A stretch of 57,493 bases of DNA from Verrucomicrobiales bacterium (GCA_016795425.1 JAEUHG010000010.1:1-57493); one strand, 5' to 3'; positions 1-7,727 are shown, counted from the first letter of the stretch. The notes: a model not told the origin generated them from the sequence alone. Numbers and translations: made by a program.

Positions 1-266
1 CACCCGGAGCCTCAGCTTTGTTCATTCCTCAGGGGTTTGAAGACACGCCCTAGATGCTTTACGGCGCGGCAGCGCGTCAACACACGATCCGGATCGACTC
101 AGATGGCTCAACGAAGCGGCCCAGGTCTCTACAGGGACACGGTCGAAATGAGCACCTCGCAGAGCCATTTCGTTTACCAAACCGTGCGGGGAACGGAGAC
201 TCCCAGGCTTAGTCCTGGTTCGCGCGGTCGGTGTCGATGGCGTTCGACGAAAGAAAATCTCAAGCA

Positions 267-782
267 ATGGATGCATTCGTAAGAAGCGAGACGCCTGAGG
301 ACGTGGCGGACATCCGAGTTGTTACCGAACGGGCGTTTCAAGGCCAGCAGCACACATGTGGAAGAGAGGCGGAGATTGTCGATGCCTTGCGGTGTGCTGG
401 TAGCCTGGCCATCTCGTTGGTGATAGAGAGCGCCGGGCGAGTCATTGGTCATTGCGCAGTATCACCCGTCACGGTGGGCTCAGGGGAGGACGGTTGGTTC
501 GGGCTTGGTCCTGTATCAGTAGACCCGAAGTTTCAACGGTGCGGGTATGGATCGATGCTGATTAGGGCAGCATTGGCAAGGCTCTCGGAAATGGGTGGAA
601 GGGGCTGTGTTCTTGTGGGTCATCCCGAATATTATGTACGGTTTGGTTTCAAGGCAGACGGGAGCGCGATTGTTGCCGGTGCCCCAGCAGAGGTAACATT
701 TTGCCTGAAGTTGATGGATTGCCGACATCCGGGAGAGATAATTTTTCATGCCGCATTTGGCATTCACCGAAATCCGGACTAG
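267..782 (+). CDS. GNAT N-acetyltransferase, YhbS-like
   Basis: Predicted acetyl-CoA-dependent N-acetyltransferase of the GNAT fold, cytoplasmic, substrate unknown. The acetyl-CoA loop is visible as QRCGYGSML after the beta strand VSVDPKF, and GHPEYYVRFGF near residue 130 is the signature of the YhbS-like subgroup. The frame opens at GTG 231, with ATGs at 237 and 267; I chose 267 because MDAFVRSETPEDVADI starts the first GNAT strand as usual. About 171 residues, full length. It lies at the left end of the putative cassette array, and its closest visible relative in the window is the GNAT at 41380-41901. The family call is sure; the exact start is less so. Confidence 0.88.
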   Translation: MDAFVRSETPEDVADIRVVTERAFQGQQHTCGREAEIVDALRCAGSLAISLVIESAGRVIGHCAVSPVTVGSGEDGWFGLGPVSVDPKFQRCGYGSMLIRAALARLSEMGGRGCVLVGHPEYYVRFGFKADGSAIVAGAPAEVTFCLKLMDCRHPGEIIFHAAFGIHRNPD

Positions 783-1160
783 CCAGTCGCTCCCCCGAAC
801 GCCGGGAGTTGACGTGGTTTGGTTGAGAGGCTGAACCTGATTGCCCGGCGTCTGTCGTGACTCCTTGGAAATGTCCCCACTTGGCCTCGATGAGAATGTC
901 CCCATTGCCCCGGCGCCGCGGAGCGGCGCCGGGCGACGTTTGTAGCGAGGACACTCATTGGACGGAGCGCGAGCGCGCCGCTTCGTTACGGAATTCGGAC
1001 GCACGATGCAATTAGAGACATTCAGCGCCTGTTCTAGTCCAATCTCCCAGAAGATTCGCGTACATTAGACCGCCCGAGCCGTGCGAGCGACCGTCAATCC
1101 CTGATCAAGCCATACTCCGCACGGTCCACAACCATAGCGTAAGTCTACTTCCCAACTAAA
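783..1160. other. Gene-free stretch with an attC-like core, a short direct repeat and a strong hairpin
   Basis: No convincing gene. Just after the GNAT stop, AGTCGCTCCCCCGAACGCCG (787-806) resembles the inner part of the attC-like sites downstream, but the leading TAAC is missing. AATGTCCCCA occurs twice (870-879 and 895-904), reminiscent of the repeated ends of some insertion sequences; no transposase is present, so this is at most a remnant. An 11-bp perfect inverted repeat with a GGA loop (909-919 and 923-933) follows, without a T run. Confidence 0.4.
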
Positions 1161-1400
1161 ATGGAAAAGAAGTCCATTTCTCCGATGGATCATAGCCAAA
1201 TGGTTCGCCGGTATCCCATCTTTGGCCAAGTCGATGGCTGGTATTTCCGGCAAGAGGAGGTCTCGGCTGGCTGTTACATCATTGAGGGCTGTGACGTCTT
1301 TGGTCGGAGGATTTCCAGGAGCGGTGTCGGCACCCCGGATGGTGCCATGTCCGAGTGCATCGCGCTCGCTCGCGAGATTAACGAGACTAATTCGCATTGA
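1161..1400 (+). CDS. Small hypothetical protein
   Basis: A 79-residue cytoplasmic protein not recognised by family. Residues 18-50 (VDGWYFRQEEVSAGCYIIEG and onward) have the alternating pattern of a small beta-rich fold and look like true coding sequence. No signal peptide or membrane segment. The start could also be the ATG nine codons in (MDHSQM). After the stop, a core-like word (TCGGAGCGCCGGGAG) resembles inner parts of nearby attC-like sites, as expected for a cassette gene. No function is proposed. Confidence 0.55.
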   Translation: MEKKSISPMDHSQMVRRYPIFGQVDGWYFRQEEVSAGCYIIEGCDVFGRRISRSGVGTPDGAMSECIALAREINETNSH

Positions 1401-1520
1401 TGTGGTCCTCGGAGCGCCGGGAGCTGACGGCGTCGAGGTGGCATCGCAGATTTCGAGGTGTCGAAGAGCTCGGCCTTAGGCACTTTCGTATGCCTACGGG
1501 CTGTTAACATCTCTTGAATT

Positions 1521-2147
1521 ATGAGTCGGTTGCTATTGTTCATTTACAGTTGTATTAACCTCAATCACTTCAGTTTCGCGGCGGAGGATACCTTTACCAT
1601 TGAAACAGGTCGTCTGGTGATTGCTTTATCCAATGGCTGGGAAAGACTTGATCAGCCAGTCAACTTCTTTGTTCAGAAGCGGGCGCGCCATGCCGAGCAG
1701 GGTATCGCGCTGAGCGCTGGCTCGTTCAGGCTTGATCTGACACTCGAGCAGTATACCGCCCTCGGGCTGGCTGGGATGGCATCTGGTCTAATTCCGGCTA
1801 TTGAAAAGCTGGCAAAGGATGTCGGCATTCCCAAGGGCGAAATCGAGCAAGCGCTCGCCTCAAAGATCGGTCGCCAACTAACGGGAAGTCTCAAACAAGC
1901 ATCGCAATCGATGAAGTTTGAACTGCTGAAGCTAACCAAGAGGCAAGTCTGTGGCAAAGCGCAGTTCGAGATATGTTCAAAGGCGTTTGTCAGGCAATCG
2001 GGTCAGACCTTCTTTAGCCGCCAGTTTTTGTTGTCCGGATCCACTCCACGCGAAATTGTTCAGATCACTTACGCGAGCACTTCAGAAGATATTTTTACCA
2101 TCAAAGAATTGGTGGAGGCAATTCATCCACAACTAAATGCCAAATGA
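1521..2147 (+). CDS. Exported hypothetical protein
   Basis: 208 residues beginning with a hydrophobic stretch (LLLFIYSCINLNHFSFAA) that looks like a signal peptide cleaved near residue 21, so the product is probably periplasmic. The mature part is mixed alpha/beta with a helical middle (residues 75-135) and no motif I recognise. It is an isolated gene, followed within 16 bases by the best attC-like site of the window (2163-2252), so it is most simply read as a cassette gene. Full-length appearance, no frame breaks. Confidence 0.7.
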   Translation: MSRLLLFIYSCINLNHFSFAAEDTFTIETGRLVIALSNGWERLDQPVNFFVQKRARHAEQGIALSAGSFRLDLTLEQYTALGLAGMASGLIPAIEKLAKDVGIPKGEIEQALASKIGRQLTGSLKQASQSMKFELLKLTKRQVCGKAQFEICSKAFVRQSGQTFFSRQFLLSGSTPREIVQITYASTSEDIFTIKELVEAIHPQLNAK

Positions 2148-2162
2148 CGGTGATATACGAGA

Positions 2163-2252
2163 GCTTAACAAGTCGCTCATCCGATCCGCAGGAGCTAAGG
2201 CGGTTGAGGAGGTTCGCCCGGGTTGCGGGGGTCGAACAGCGTATCGTTGGGC
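2163..2252 (+). repeat. attC-like recombination site
   Basis: GCTTAAC (2163-2169) fits the integron R'' box RYYYAAC, and GTTGGGC (2246-2252) fits the R' box GTTRRRY. The 90-base span is normal for attC. Inside, AAGTCGCTC near the left end and AACAGCG near the right can pair as L boxes. It sits 16 bases after a stop codon. Boxes and spacing are read directly; recombination activity is inferred. Confidence 0.6.
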
Positions 2253-2269
2253 CAACGTCACGCATCAGC

Positions 2270-2404
2270 ATGTCCACCATTTCTCAGCCGAGCGTAGATG
2301 GCCGCGTCTTTGATTGGCTCGGAGTGGAGGCGCATGGCATATCGTATTATATGCACCCGCGAACGCCCAGCCCCATTGGCAGCCGAGGGTCGCGGGTCCT
2401 ATGA
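2270..2404 (+). CDS. Possible small protein or fragment
   Basis: A 44-residue frame starting ATG 18 bases after the attC-like site, where a cassette gene would be expected. The first half (VDGRVFDWLGVEAHGISYY) looks protein-like; the end (PRTPSPIGSRGSRVL) looks like read-through of non-coding sequence, suggesting a truncated gene. No family recognised and no ribosome binding site stands out. Confidence 0.25.
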   Translation: MSTISQPSVDGRVFDWLGVEAHGISYYMHPRTPSPIGSRGSRVL

Positions 2405-2532
2405 AGTCCCTGGAGTCAATCCACCATGTTGACCGATAAGTTCCACAGACCGGATGCAGTGGACCTGGCGATCGCGCCTTGGGTGCCGATCCAGGATCCG
2501 CGGCGCCGGGTCACTGAGCTGGCACGTGGGAT

Positions 2533-3048
2533 ATGGCACGACCCATGACTCGCTCCCCATTCGTCACGTTCGTCGTCGCGATGACTGCCGTCATTCTCGC
2601 AGCTACGATGGCGTTTCGGTTGCAAGCACCGCGACCTGAGATTTTCGACGGGGATGGAACGTTTCGTGTAGAGAGGGTCTGGCTGAGCTATGGGAAAGTT
2701 CATCAGCACTGTTATCCCGATTCGTTGAGACTGATCGCAAATCGAACGGCAGAACTTGTCGGCTTTCATAGAGTTTTTGACGCGGGCCTCCTCAGTTCGA
2801 CGAACCAATCTCCGAACACCGGAATCTGGCTGCAATGGAGAAGCAGCAATGGGCGTCTCGGCGGATTTGGCGGGATATCATGCTCCATTGATACGATGGT
2901 CCTTACAACCACTAGTGCGGGGGTCCGAGATCCCGTCCGAAGGCGAGGTGTACAATTATGGACTTTCACCGGCGTCCCCAGCGATCTCAAGGGCCGCACT
3001 TTGGTCGTTAGGACCATAGAAGGACCAGCGACAGTCAAATTTCACTGA
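2533..3048 (+). CDS. Hypothetical membrane-anchored or exported protein
   Basis: 171 residues with an N-terminal hydrophobic segment (residues 9-28, FVTFVVAMTAVILAATMAF) acting as signal peptide or anchor. The rest is probably outside the cytoplasm. It contains several Gly/Ser-rich strands and two cysteines, but no family is recognised. An ATG four codons downstream (MTRSPF) is an alternative start. It is followed by a weak attC-like site and stands alone, so its context gives no functional hint beyond membership of the cassette array. Confidence 0.65.
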   Translation: MARPMTRSPFVTFVVAMTAVILAATMAFRLQAPRPEIFDGDGTFRVERVWLSYGKVHQHCYPDSLRLIANRTAELVGFHRVFDAGLLSSTNQSPNTGIWLQWRSSNGRLGGFGGISCSIDTMVLTTTSAGVRDPVRRRGVQLWTFTGVPSDLKGRTLVVRTIEGPATVKFH

Positions 3049-3062
3049 TTCTCCGCTGTTGT

Positions 3063-3137
3063 CCGTAACCGATCCACCTGAGGGGCGTGATTCAGGTTTT
3101 GATTCTGGTCGTCGCGGTGCGTGCGATCGCGTTGGGC
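3063..3137 (+). repeat. Weak attC-like site
   Basis: CCGTAAC (3063-3069) is one base off RYYYAAC, and GTTGGGC (3131-3137) fits GTTRRRY; the span is 75 bases. It starts 15 bases after a stop codon. The pairing is weaker than at the other sites, and a longer site ending at GTTAGGC (3247-3253) is possible. Confidence 0.4.
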
Positions 3138-3146
3138 AACCGAGCT

Positions 3147-3251
3147 ATGCGCCGCGCGCTGCCGCTCATCTGTGCGACCTTGGCGATTGGCACGCCGGGC
3201 TGCCGGCAAGACCACGCACATTCGGAGTCCTTGCGGACTAGTCAGCGTTAG
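3147..3251 (+). pseudogene. Lipoprotein N-terminal stub ending in an attC-like box
   Basis: A 34-codon frame encoding a clear lipoprotein leader: basic start (MRR), hydrophobic core (ALPLICATLAIG) and lipobox TPGC, then only 15 further residues. The TAG stop lies inside GTTAGGC (3247-3253), a perfect R' box. This looks like the front of a lipoprotein gene cut off when two cassette ends were joined, although a very short lipoprotein cannot be excluded. Confidence 0.35.
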
Positions 3252-3266
3252 GCTAATACCACACTT

Positions 3267-3581
3267 ATGCCATCGGTTGGTCTAGTTGGAACAGCGGCTG
3301 CTCTCTGGTTACTCAGTATATGCAGCTGTTTGTTTGCGTTTCGCTGGAGTTGGCTGTCCGTGCCAAGACGTTTTTGGGCGGCTGTCATCCTTTCACTGCT
3401 TTCGCTGCTGATTGGGTGTGTCGGAATGACGCGATTTCACCTCGTTGCCTCCAAGACTATAAACGGCCAGGTGCAATGGAGCTTTGATTCGCGTTGGCCC
3501 TTCTATATTACCTTCCTTTGCGGGACAATCACGCTCGCGTACACGATTTGGAAGCGGAGACGAAATTCCGAGGCGGCCTAA
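3267..3581 (+). CDS. Small integral membrane protein
   Basis: 104 residues with three likely membrane segments, at about residues 5-25, 33-54 and 77-95, ending in a basic tail (KRRRNSEAA). No family recognised. It starts 14 bases after a GTTAGGC box, and its TAA stop is part of the GCCTAAC box of the next attC-like site (3576-3582), an arrangement common in integron gene cassettes. Three-segment topology suggests an inner-membrane protein; substrate and role are unknown. Confidence 0.68.
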   Translation: MPSVGLVGTAAALWLLSICSCLFAFRWSWLSVPRRFWAAVILSLLSLLIGCVGMTRFHLVASKTINGQVQWSFDSRWPFYITFLCGTITLAYTIWKRRRNSEAA

Positions 3582-3663
3582 CAAGTCGCTCCTCCGAGCG
3601 CGAGAAACGCCGGCGGGACCGGCTTGGCCAGCCGGTCGGCGCCGGGGCGCCTATCGTTTTGGC
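3576..3663 (+). repeat. attC-like recombination site with strong inner hairpin
   Basis: GCCTAAC (3576-3582) is a perfect R'' box and contains the stop codon of the preceding gene. The interior carries a perfect 8-bp stem GACCGGCT (3617-3624) / AGCCGGTC (3630-3637), continued imperfectly outward, as in attC sites that recombine as folded single strands. The right end GTTTTGGC (3656-3663) is a degenerate R' box, so the site may be decayed. Confidence 0.55.
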
Positions 3664-3677
3664 AGAATTGCGAGGCC

Positions 3678-4724
3678 ATGGCATATCGGACACTCCTACT
3701 CACGGTAGGTCTGGCGGTGGCGATAATCGCCGTAGCCATTCTCTGGGCGGTTGTCCAACCGCGCGATCCAGTTTTCCTCGGGAAACCAGAAAGCCATTGG
3801 ATTGAAGGCCTTGTTTACAACGACGAGGAGCAAGTCAAGCAGTGGCGGCAGTTTGGTACTGAGGGTGTCCACGTGCTAATACGGGGCCTGCAGGGCGCCA
3901 GGCGACCTGAGGACCGATTCTACCGAACCCTGTATCGGCAGATGACCGGCTTGCTTCCCGGCGGTGTGCTGAGGCTTCTCCCCGCCCCCAGAATGGACGC
4001 GTCACGCAGCACTCGCATGAAGATTGTCAGTCTTCTCTCCGCTTTGGGCAAGGCCGCGCAGATGGCGGCCCCAGCACTGGGCCGAGCGCTGAGGGACGAA
4101 GACGAATCTGTCAAGATGATTGCCATCACTTTCTTCACGGACAGTGAAGGAGAAGATGCCCTATTGAACCAGTTGCCTGCCCAACTGAAGCGAGAGCTGC
4201 TCCCGGAGTTTCTTCGCGAGGTTAAGGCCGGCGGCGATTACGGTCTGCGGAATAATGCTGCACTCGCATTGAGATTCTATCCGGAGGAGCGCGAAGTGGT
4301 TGTTCCCGTTCTGACAACTGCCCTGAGCGATCGTGTTCCTATTGTCCAGATTGCGGCGGCGGAAGCACTCCATCGCGTTGCTCCCGACGTGGTAGCCTCC
4401 GAGGGAGTCGTTCCGGTGGTGATCGGCGTCTTGAGGAATCCCGATGATCAGATTGCTTATCGAGCGGCCATATTATTGGGCAAGATGGGCGAAAAACCGG
4501 CTCTCACGGTGCCGGCGCTGATCGAGAGCGTCCAGGGCACGAACAGACTCGTCGCATCATCGGCAGCGAGTGCGCTAGGCTGTTTCCCACAGCACGCGGA
4601 ACTGATCGTCCCAGTCCTTCTCCGAGCATACCAAGACACCAATGGAATCGTTTCTCGCAGGGCGAGCGGCGCCGCACTGAAGAAGGTTGCACCACAGGTT
4701 GCGAACAGTCTGGGAATTGAGTGA
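3678..4724 (+). CDS. HEAT-repeat protein with N-terminal membrane anchor
   Basis: 348 residues. Residues 5-26 (TLLLTVGLAVAIIAVAILW) form a membrane anchor, and the rest is built of HEAT-like helical pairs, clearest between residues 110 and 340 (for example VPVLTTALSDRVPIVQIAAA and VPALIESVQGTNRLVASSAA). The segment FLGKPESHWIEGL matches the short lead-in seen in many verrucomicrobial HEAT proteins. Such repeats usually bind other proteins; no enzyme motif is visible. ATG 3678 is preferred over the upstream TTG because it starts the anchor. It is larger than most cassette genes. Confidence 0.8.
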   Translation: MAYRTLLLTVGLAVAIIAVAILWAVVQPRDPVFLGKPESHWIEGLVYNDEEQVKQWRQFGTEGVHVLIRGLQGARRPEDRFYRTLYRQMTGLLPGGVLRLLPAPRMDASRSTRMKIVSLLSALGKAAQMAAPALGRALRDEDESVKMIAITFFTDSEGEDALLNQLPAQLKRELLPEFLREVKAGGDYGLRNNAALALRFYPEEREVVVPVLTTALSDRVPIVQIAAAEALHRVAPDVVASEGVVPVVIGVLRNPDDQIAYRAAILLGKMGEKPALTVPALIESVQGTNRLVASSAASALGCFPQHAELIVPVLLRAYQDTNGIVSRRASGAALKKVAPQVANSLGIE

Positions 4725-4814
4725 CAGCCACTCAGAGGAGCCCAAATATTGCGCCGCGCGAACAGGAGGCTGCTTTTACGGTCTTCTCAGTCCTGAGTGC
4801 AATGGCCGCCGTCT

Positions 4815-4839
4815 CCAATCGCTCACGCGGGCGTTGGGT
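4815..4839 (+). repeat. Half attC-like site
   Basis: CAATCGCTCACGCGGGCGTT ending in GTTGGGT (4833-4839) closely matches the short element at 7653-7683, which has the same AATCGCTC ... GCGTTGGGT arrangement. No RYYYAAC box was found to its left, so only the right half is supported. It lies between two same-strand genes in an otherwise gene-free 279 bases. Confidence 0.3.
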
Positions 4840-5003
4840 TCCTGGCGACAGGATGTAGAGGTTATTTGCCAATGAGTAGGGTCCTCCTTCGGAGGGGTGA
4901 ACCGTCCTACCAGTTGGACCTGCCCACCCAGGGTTCCGCACCACTTCCAAGTTGCGTCCTGACGGCCATGGGAGCTAACCATAAGCGATTGCCACGACCC
5001 GCC

Positions 5004-5390
5004 ATGCGCGCGCTTTCCACTCTTCTGCTGATATTAGCTGCGATGGGATGCCAATCCCAAAAGCTAACGTTGCCTGCGCGACGCATCCATCCTGAAGATG
5101 TAGATCAGCAGAGCGTCCAATTGGTTCGACTTTCAACGAACACCCTCGCCGTCAGCTGGACCTATACAGAGGATGGCGCGAAGAAGATGTTGACCTTTAA
5201 CCGCGAGCACGCAGGCCGTGAGATTCTGATACAAGTTGGCGATTTCGAGCACTTGATTAGGATAGCGCCCCTTGATGCGCAACCAGCGGGATGGACCGAG
5301 AGAAGTTATCATAAGCGCCGCAGAGACAAGTTCTTCACCGTGAGGGAGGAAGATGCGAAAAAGATCGTCGAGGGTTTGAGGACGAAGTGA
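5004..5390 (+). CDS. Putative lipoprotein, hypothetical
   Basis: 128 residues starting at ATG 5004, chosen because MRALSTLLLILAAMGC is a textbook lipoprotein signal with lipobox AAMGC; the frame stays open upstream to in-frame ATGs at 4872 and 4968. The mature protein would be lipid-anchored in the periplasm or outer membrane. It is charged, with a basic patch (YHKRRRDKFF) before the C-terminus, and I do not recognise the family. It stands alone on the plus strand within the cassette-like run. Confidence 0.68.
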   Translation: MRALSTLLLILAAMGCQSQKLTLPARRIHPEDVDQQSVQLVRLSTNTLAVSWTYTEDGAKKMLTFNREHAGREILIQVGDFEHLIRIAPLDAQPAGWTERSYHKRRRDKFFTVREEDAKKIVEGLRTK

Positions 5391-5522
5391 AGACCATGAC
5401 TGATCTCTTCGTTCGCCACACCGTGCGACGGGCGCTGATTAACAGGTCTAGCTTCGGCTTGAACAGTCGGTGGTGATGGCGTTACTCCGGATTGTCGTGC
5501 ACACATAGTTAACAAGCCCTCC

Positions 5523-5879
5523 ATGAAGTTAAATCACCTAAATCTATCCGTCACAGATACAGTATTGTCGCAGAGCTTCCTCGCGAAGTATTTCGGATTG
5601 GCTGCCCTGGGCAAAGCGAACGACAAGATCTGCATTCTTCGAGATGATGGTGGTTTGGTATTGACCCTCACGAGCATGGCCCTGGCCGGCGAGACCGAGA
5701 TTAGGTATCCTGGAAACTTCCACATCGGATTTATACAGCCAACCGAGGCGGACGTTAATCGCATTAACCAGCAGCTGAGAGCCGACGGTTACCGAGTGCC
5801 CGATCCATCGCGACAGCACGGGTCTTGGACGTTCTACTTCGAGGCTCCGGGCGGATTTACTGTTGAAGTTCTGTGTTGA
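5523..5879 (+). CDS. VOC-family (glyoxalase/dioxygenase fold) protein
   Basis: 118 residues with the vicinal-oxygen-chelate fold. The start LNHLNLSVTD gives the first metal-ligand-type histidine strand, FHIGF the central one, and WTFYFEAPGGFTVEVLC matches the closing strand with the family's terminal acidic metal ligand. Length is normal for a single VOC domain that dimerises. Members include glyoxalases, extradiol dioxygenases and fosfomycin or bleomycin resistance proteins; the sequence alone does not choose between them. VOC proteins are frequent in integron cassettes. A clear attC-like site begins 21 bases after the stop. Confidence 0.9.
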   Translation: MKLNHLNLSVTDTVLSQSFLAKYFGLAALGKANDKICILRDDGGLVLTLTSMALAGETEIRYPGNFHIGFIQPTEADVNRINQQLRADGYRVPDPSRQHGSWTFYFEAPGGFTVEVLC

Positions 5880-5899
5880 CCCTCCGACAGAATTGCCTT

Positions 5900-6013
5900 G
5901 CCTAACAAGGCGCTCCTCCGAACGCCGGGAACAACCAGTGGTTAACGGGTTTGGTCCTTCGGTCCACCCAAGGCAAGCCTTGATCCGCAAGGCCGGTGAC
6001 GAGGTCATTAGGC
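5900..6013 (+). repeat. attC-like recombination site
   Basis: GCCTAAC (5900-5906) is a perfect R'' box. The right end ATTAGGC (6007-6013) differs from GTTRRRY only in its first base and pairs with the left box over six bases. The interior starts with AAGGCGCTCCTCCGAACGCC, shared with the sites at 787 and 3583, and includes small palindromes. The 114-base length is within the attC range. Confidence 0.55.
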
Positions 6014-6030
6014 GGAACGAGATTCACCCC

Positions 6031-6486
6031 ATGCGACAAGCCAGCCTCAGGGATGTCGGGCAACTCGTGTCGATGATGCGCGGGTTTTATGCGGAGGCTG
6101 GCTATGCCCTCAATCTGCGGCGTGCGGCCGTTTCATTTACGGCGCTTTTGACCGATGAGCGCTTCGGATATGTCTTTCTCATCCAGGCCGGCGATCAAGA
6201 TGTTGGCTATTTAGTGCTGACACTTGCGTACAGCATGGAGTATGGAGGTTTGAGCGCCACCATTGAGGATCTCTATGTTCAGCGGCCCTTCCGGGGTGCC
6301 GGACTTGCGACGGCTGCCTTGAACGAAGCTCGAACCTTTTGTGCGAGGTGCGGAGTCCGGGGCATGCGGGTCGAGACGGGATCCGGCAATGAAGCGGCTC
6401 AAGCCGTGTATCGGCGGATAGGATTTGCACGCACAGATCGTGAGCTTCTTACCCTTAGTTTGGCGGATCCGACACACGAGGTATAA
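6031..6486 (+). CDS. GNAT N-acetyltransferase
   Basis: 151 residues. The acetyl-CoA-binding motif A is RPFRGAGLATA following the strand IEDLYV, and the late motif GNEAAQAVYRRIGFAR is the usual GNAT helix before the final strands. It resembles general RimI-like acetyltransferases acting on small amines or protein N-termini; the substrate is not predictable. ATG 6031 is taken because MRQASLRDVGQLVSMM gives the normal first strand and helix, and the upstream extension runs through the attC-like site. The gene begins 18 bases after that site. Confidence 0.9.
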   Translation: MRQASLRDVGQLVSMMRGFYAEAGYALNLRRAAVSFTALLTDERFGYVFLIQAGDQDVGYLVLTLAYSMEYGGLSATIEDLYVQRPFRGAGLATAALNEARTFCARCGVRGMRVETGSGNEAAQAVYRRIGFARTDRELLTLSLADPTHEV

Positions 6487-6698
6487 GACGCAGGCCGCGG
6501 GTGCGCCGACTCACCATGCGCTGCAGACGAACGGGGGCCCACTTTTCGTTCCAAGATCGGCGTGCAGGCCGCCGTCGCTGACCTTCTGCGTTGCGCGAGT
6601 CCCACATCGCAACTTATTCGCCCGGCGAAGGAACAACAGTCGATGCGTCCTGCATTCTCGCCGCCAGCCAGGGACGAGCGTCCCCAGATTTGACTTCT

Positions 6699-6950
6699 AT
6701 GACCAAGCCATTTCATCACCCACCAGGCTCAGGACTGGCCATCGTTGCCTCTTGTACATCATCAGTAGAAGCGGCACTCATCCGGTCCCGACTTGAGGCA
6801 GCAGGAATCCCAGCGTGCATTCCCGAGGAATACACGCCACAGATTCTATGGTGCATGAGTGCTAGTCCTTTGGAGAGAGTGACGGTCCGAGTCGATCCTA
6901 AGGATCTTCCCGCTGCCACGGAGCTACTGGCAGAAGACGATCAGCCCTAG
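6699..6950 (+). CDS. DUF2007 domain protein
   Basis: 83 residues, cytoplasmic. The middle (VASCTSSVEAALIRSRLEAAGIPACI) followed by VTVRVDPKDLPAATELLAED matches the small DUF2007 domain, in which a helix after a conserved small-residue turn packs on a ferredoxin-like sheet. The domain is labelled a putative signal transducing protein in Pfam, without a defined biochemical role. ATG 6699 is preferred to the upstream extension because it starts just before the domain. Isolated cassette-type gene. Confidence 0.75.
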   Translation: MTKPFHHPPGSGLAIVASCTSSVEAALIRSRLEAAGIPACIPEEYTPQILWCMSASPLERVTVRVDPKDLPAATELLAEDDQP

Positions 6951-6991
6951 GATGCTGCGAACGGCGGTGTAGTCCTCGCATCGAGACCTTT

Positions 6992-7285
6992 ATGCCAACG
7001 CGTAGAAGCAGTTCCACAGGACTTAACTTGCTGGTTGTTCTCGTTCTCTTAATCGGTTGTGCGCCGCCACCGCAAGCGCAGGCACCGTTGGCGAGCGGGC
7101 AGATCATCCGATGCACATTGGGGGACAAGCCGGTCATGAGGGCCGGTGAAGCCGGTAGTTGGAGCAGCCGAACCTTCACGCAGGGCCACGTCGAGATCTA
7201 TCAGCATGTCGTCATTGTAAAGGATTTGGACGGTACGAAATATTGCGCCCCGCATGATTGGTTTAAGGAGATTGTTTTTAATTGA
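6992..7285 (+). CDS. Putative small lipoprotein
   Basis: 97 residues with a lipoprotein signal: basic start (MPTRRSSS), hydrophobic core LLVVLVLLIG and cysteine at residue 23 (LIGC). The mature part begins with a proline/alanine linker (APPPQAQAPLA) and has two further cysteines. No family recognised. The gene ends five bases before a perfect GCCTAAC box, so it is very likely a cassette gene. Confidence 0.7.
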   Translation: MPTRRSSSTGLNLLVVLVLLIGCAPPPQAQAPLASGQIIRCTLGDKPVMRAGEAGSWSSRTFTQGHVEIYQHVVIVKDLDGTKYCAPHDWFKEIVFN

Positions 7286-7289
7286 CTTT

Positions 7290-7382
7290 GCCTAACCGCG
7301 CGGCAATGGGATTGCGCGAGCAACAAAGGTGGCTGGCAGAATTCACCGTTTTTATCTGCAGTCGCATAGTTTGTCATTAGAC
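7290..7382 (+). repeat. attC-like recombination site
   Basis: GCCTAAC (7290-7296) is a perfect R'' box immediately after a stop codon. The right end ATTAGAC (7376-7382) has the same first-base change (A for G) as the site at 6007. The interior carries a hairpin built on CGCGGCAAT and ATTGCGCG. The span is 93 bases. Confidence 0.5.
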
Positions 7383-7397
7383 CTAAACGAAGATGCT

Positions 7398-7658
7398 ATG
7401 AAAGTACCAAGGTACGGTGCGACAGCTGGCCTTCAGAGCGTCCCCGCGGAGGAGCGCCTCAGGATCTACCGACAAACGCATAAGCGGCTGCTAAGCCTTG
7501 ATCCCACCTACCGACGGAGATGGCGATCTTACATGGCCGCGGTCGTCGCGTTGGCGTTTGTGCCGGTCCTCGGATGGGTGGCGATTGTGTACTTGGCGTT
7601 CCGGCAACAGGCGTTTCAGAATGGCAGGATTGGTGAGGCATTGCAGCAGCCCGTCTAA
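7398..7658 (+). CDS. Small membrane protein
   Basis: 86 residues. A basic, helical N-terminal half (EERLRIYRQTHKRLLSLDPT, YRRRWRSY) is followed by a hydrophobic segment (residues 50-70, AAVVALAFVPVLGWVAIVYL), giving one membrane pass. The family is not recognised. ATG 7398 starts 16 bases after the preceding attC-like site. The TAA stop lies inside the next R'' box, GTCTAAC (7653-7659), the second gene here to end within a recombination box. Confidence 0.62.
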   Translation: MKVPRYGATAGLQSVPAEERLRIYRQTHKRLLSLDPTYRRRWRSYMAAVVALAFVPVLGWVAIVYLAFRQQAFQNGRIGEALQQPV

Positions 7659-7727
7659 CAAATCGCTCTTCGGAGCGTTGGGTGCCGATACGATGGAGGG
7701 CGGCCGTCGATGTGCCAGTCGTTGGCC
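7653..7727 (+). repeat. attC-like recombination site
   Basis: GTCTAAC (7653-7659) is a perfect R'' box holding the upstream stop codon. CGCTCTTCGGAGCG (7663-7676) forms a 5-bp stem with a TTCG loop and is followed by GTTGGGT (7677-7683), a perfect R' box but very close. GTTGGCC at 7721-7727, one base off the consensus, would give a more normal 75-base site. Confidence 0.45.

Noticed and set aside
870..904. Insertion sequence end suggested by repeated AATGTCCCCA
   Set aside because: No transposase, no opposite end and no target duplication could be seen; kept only as a note.
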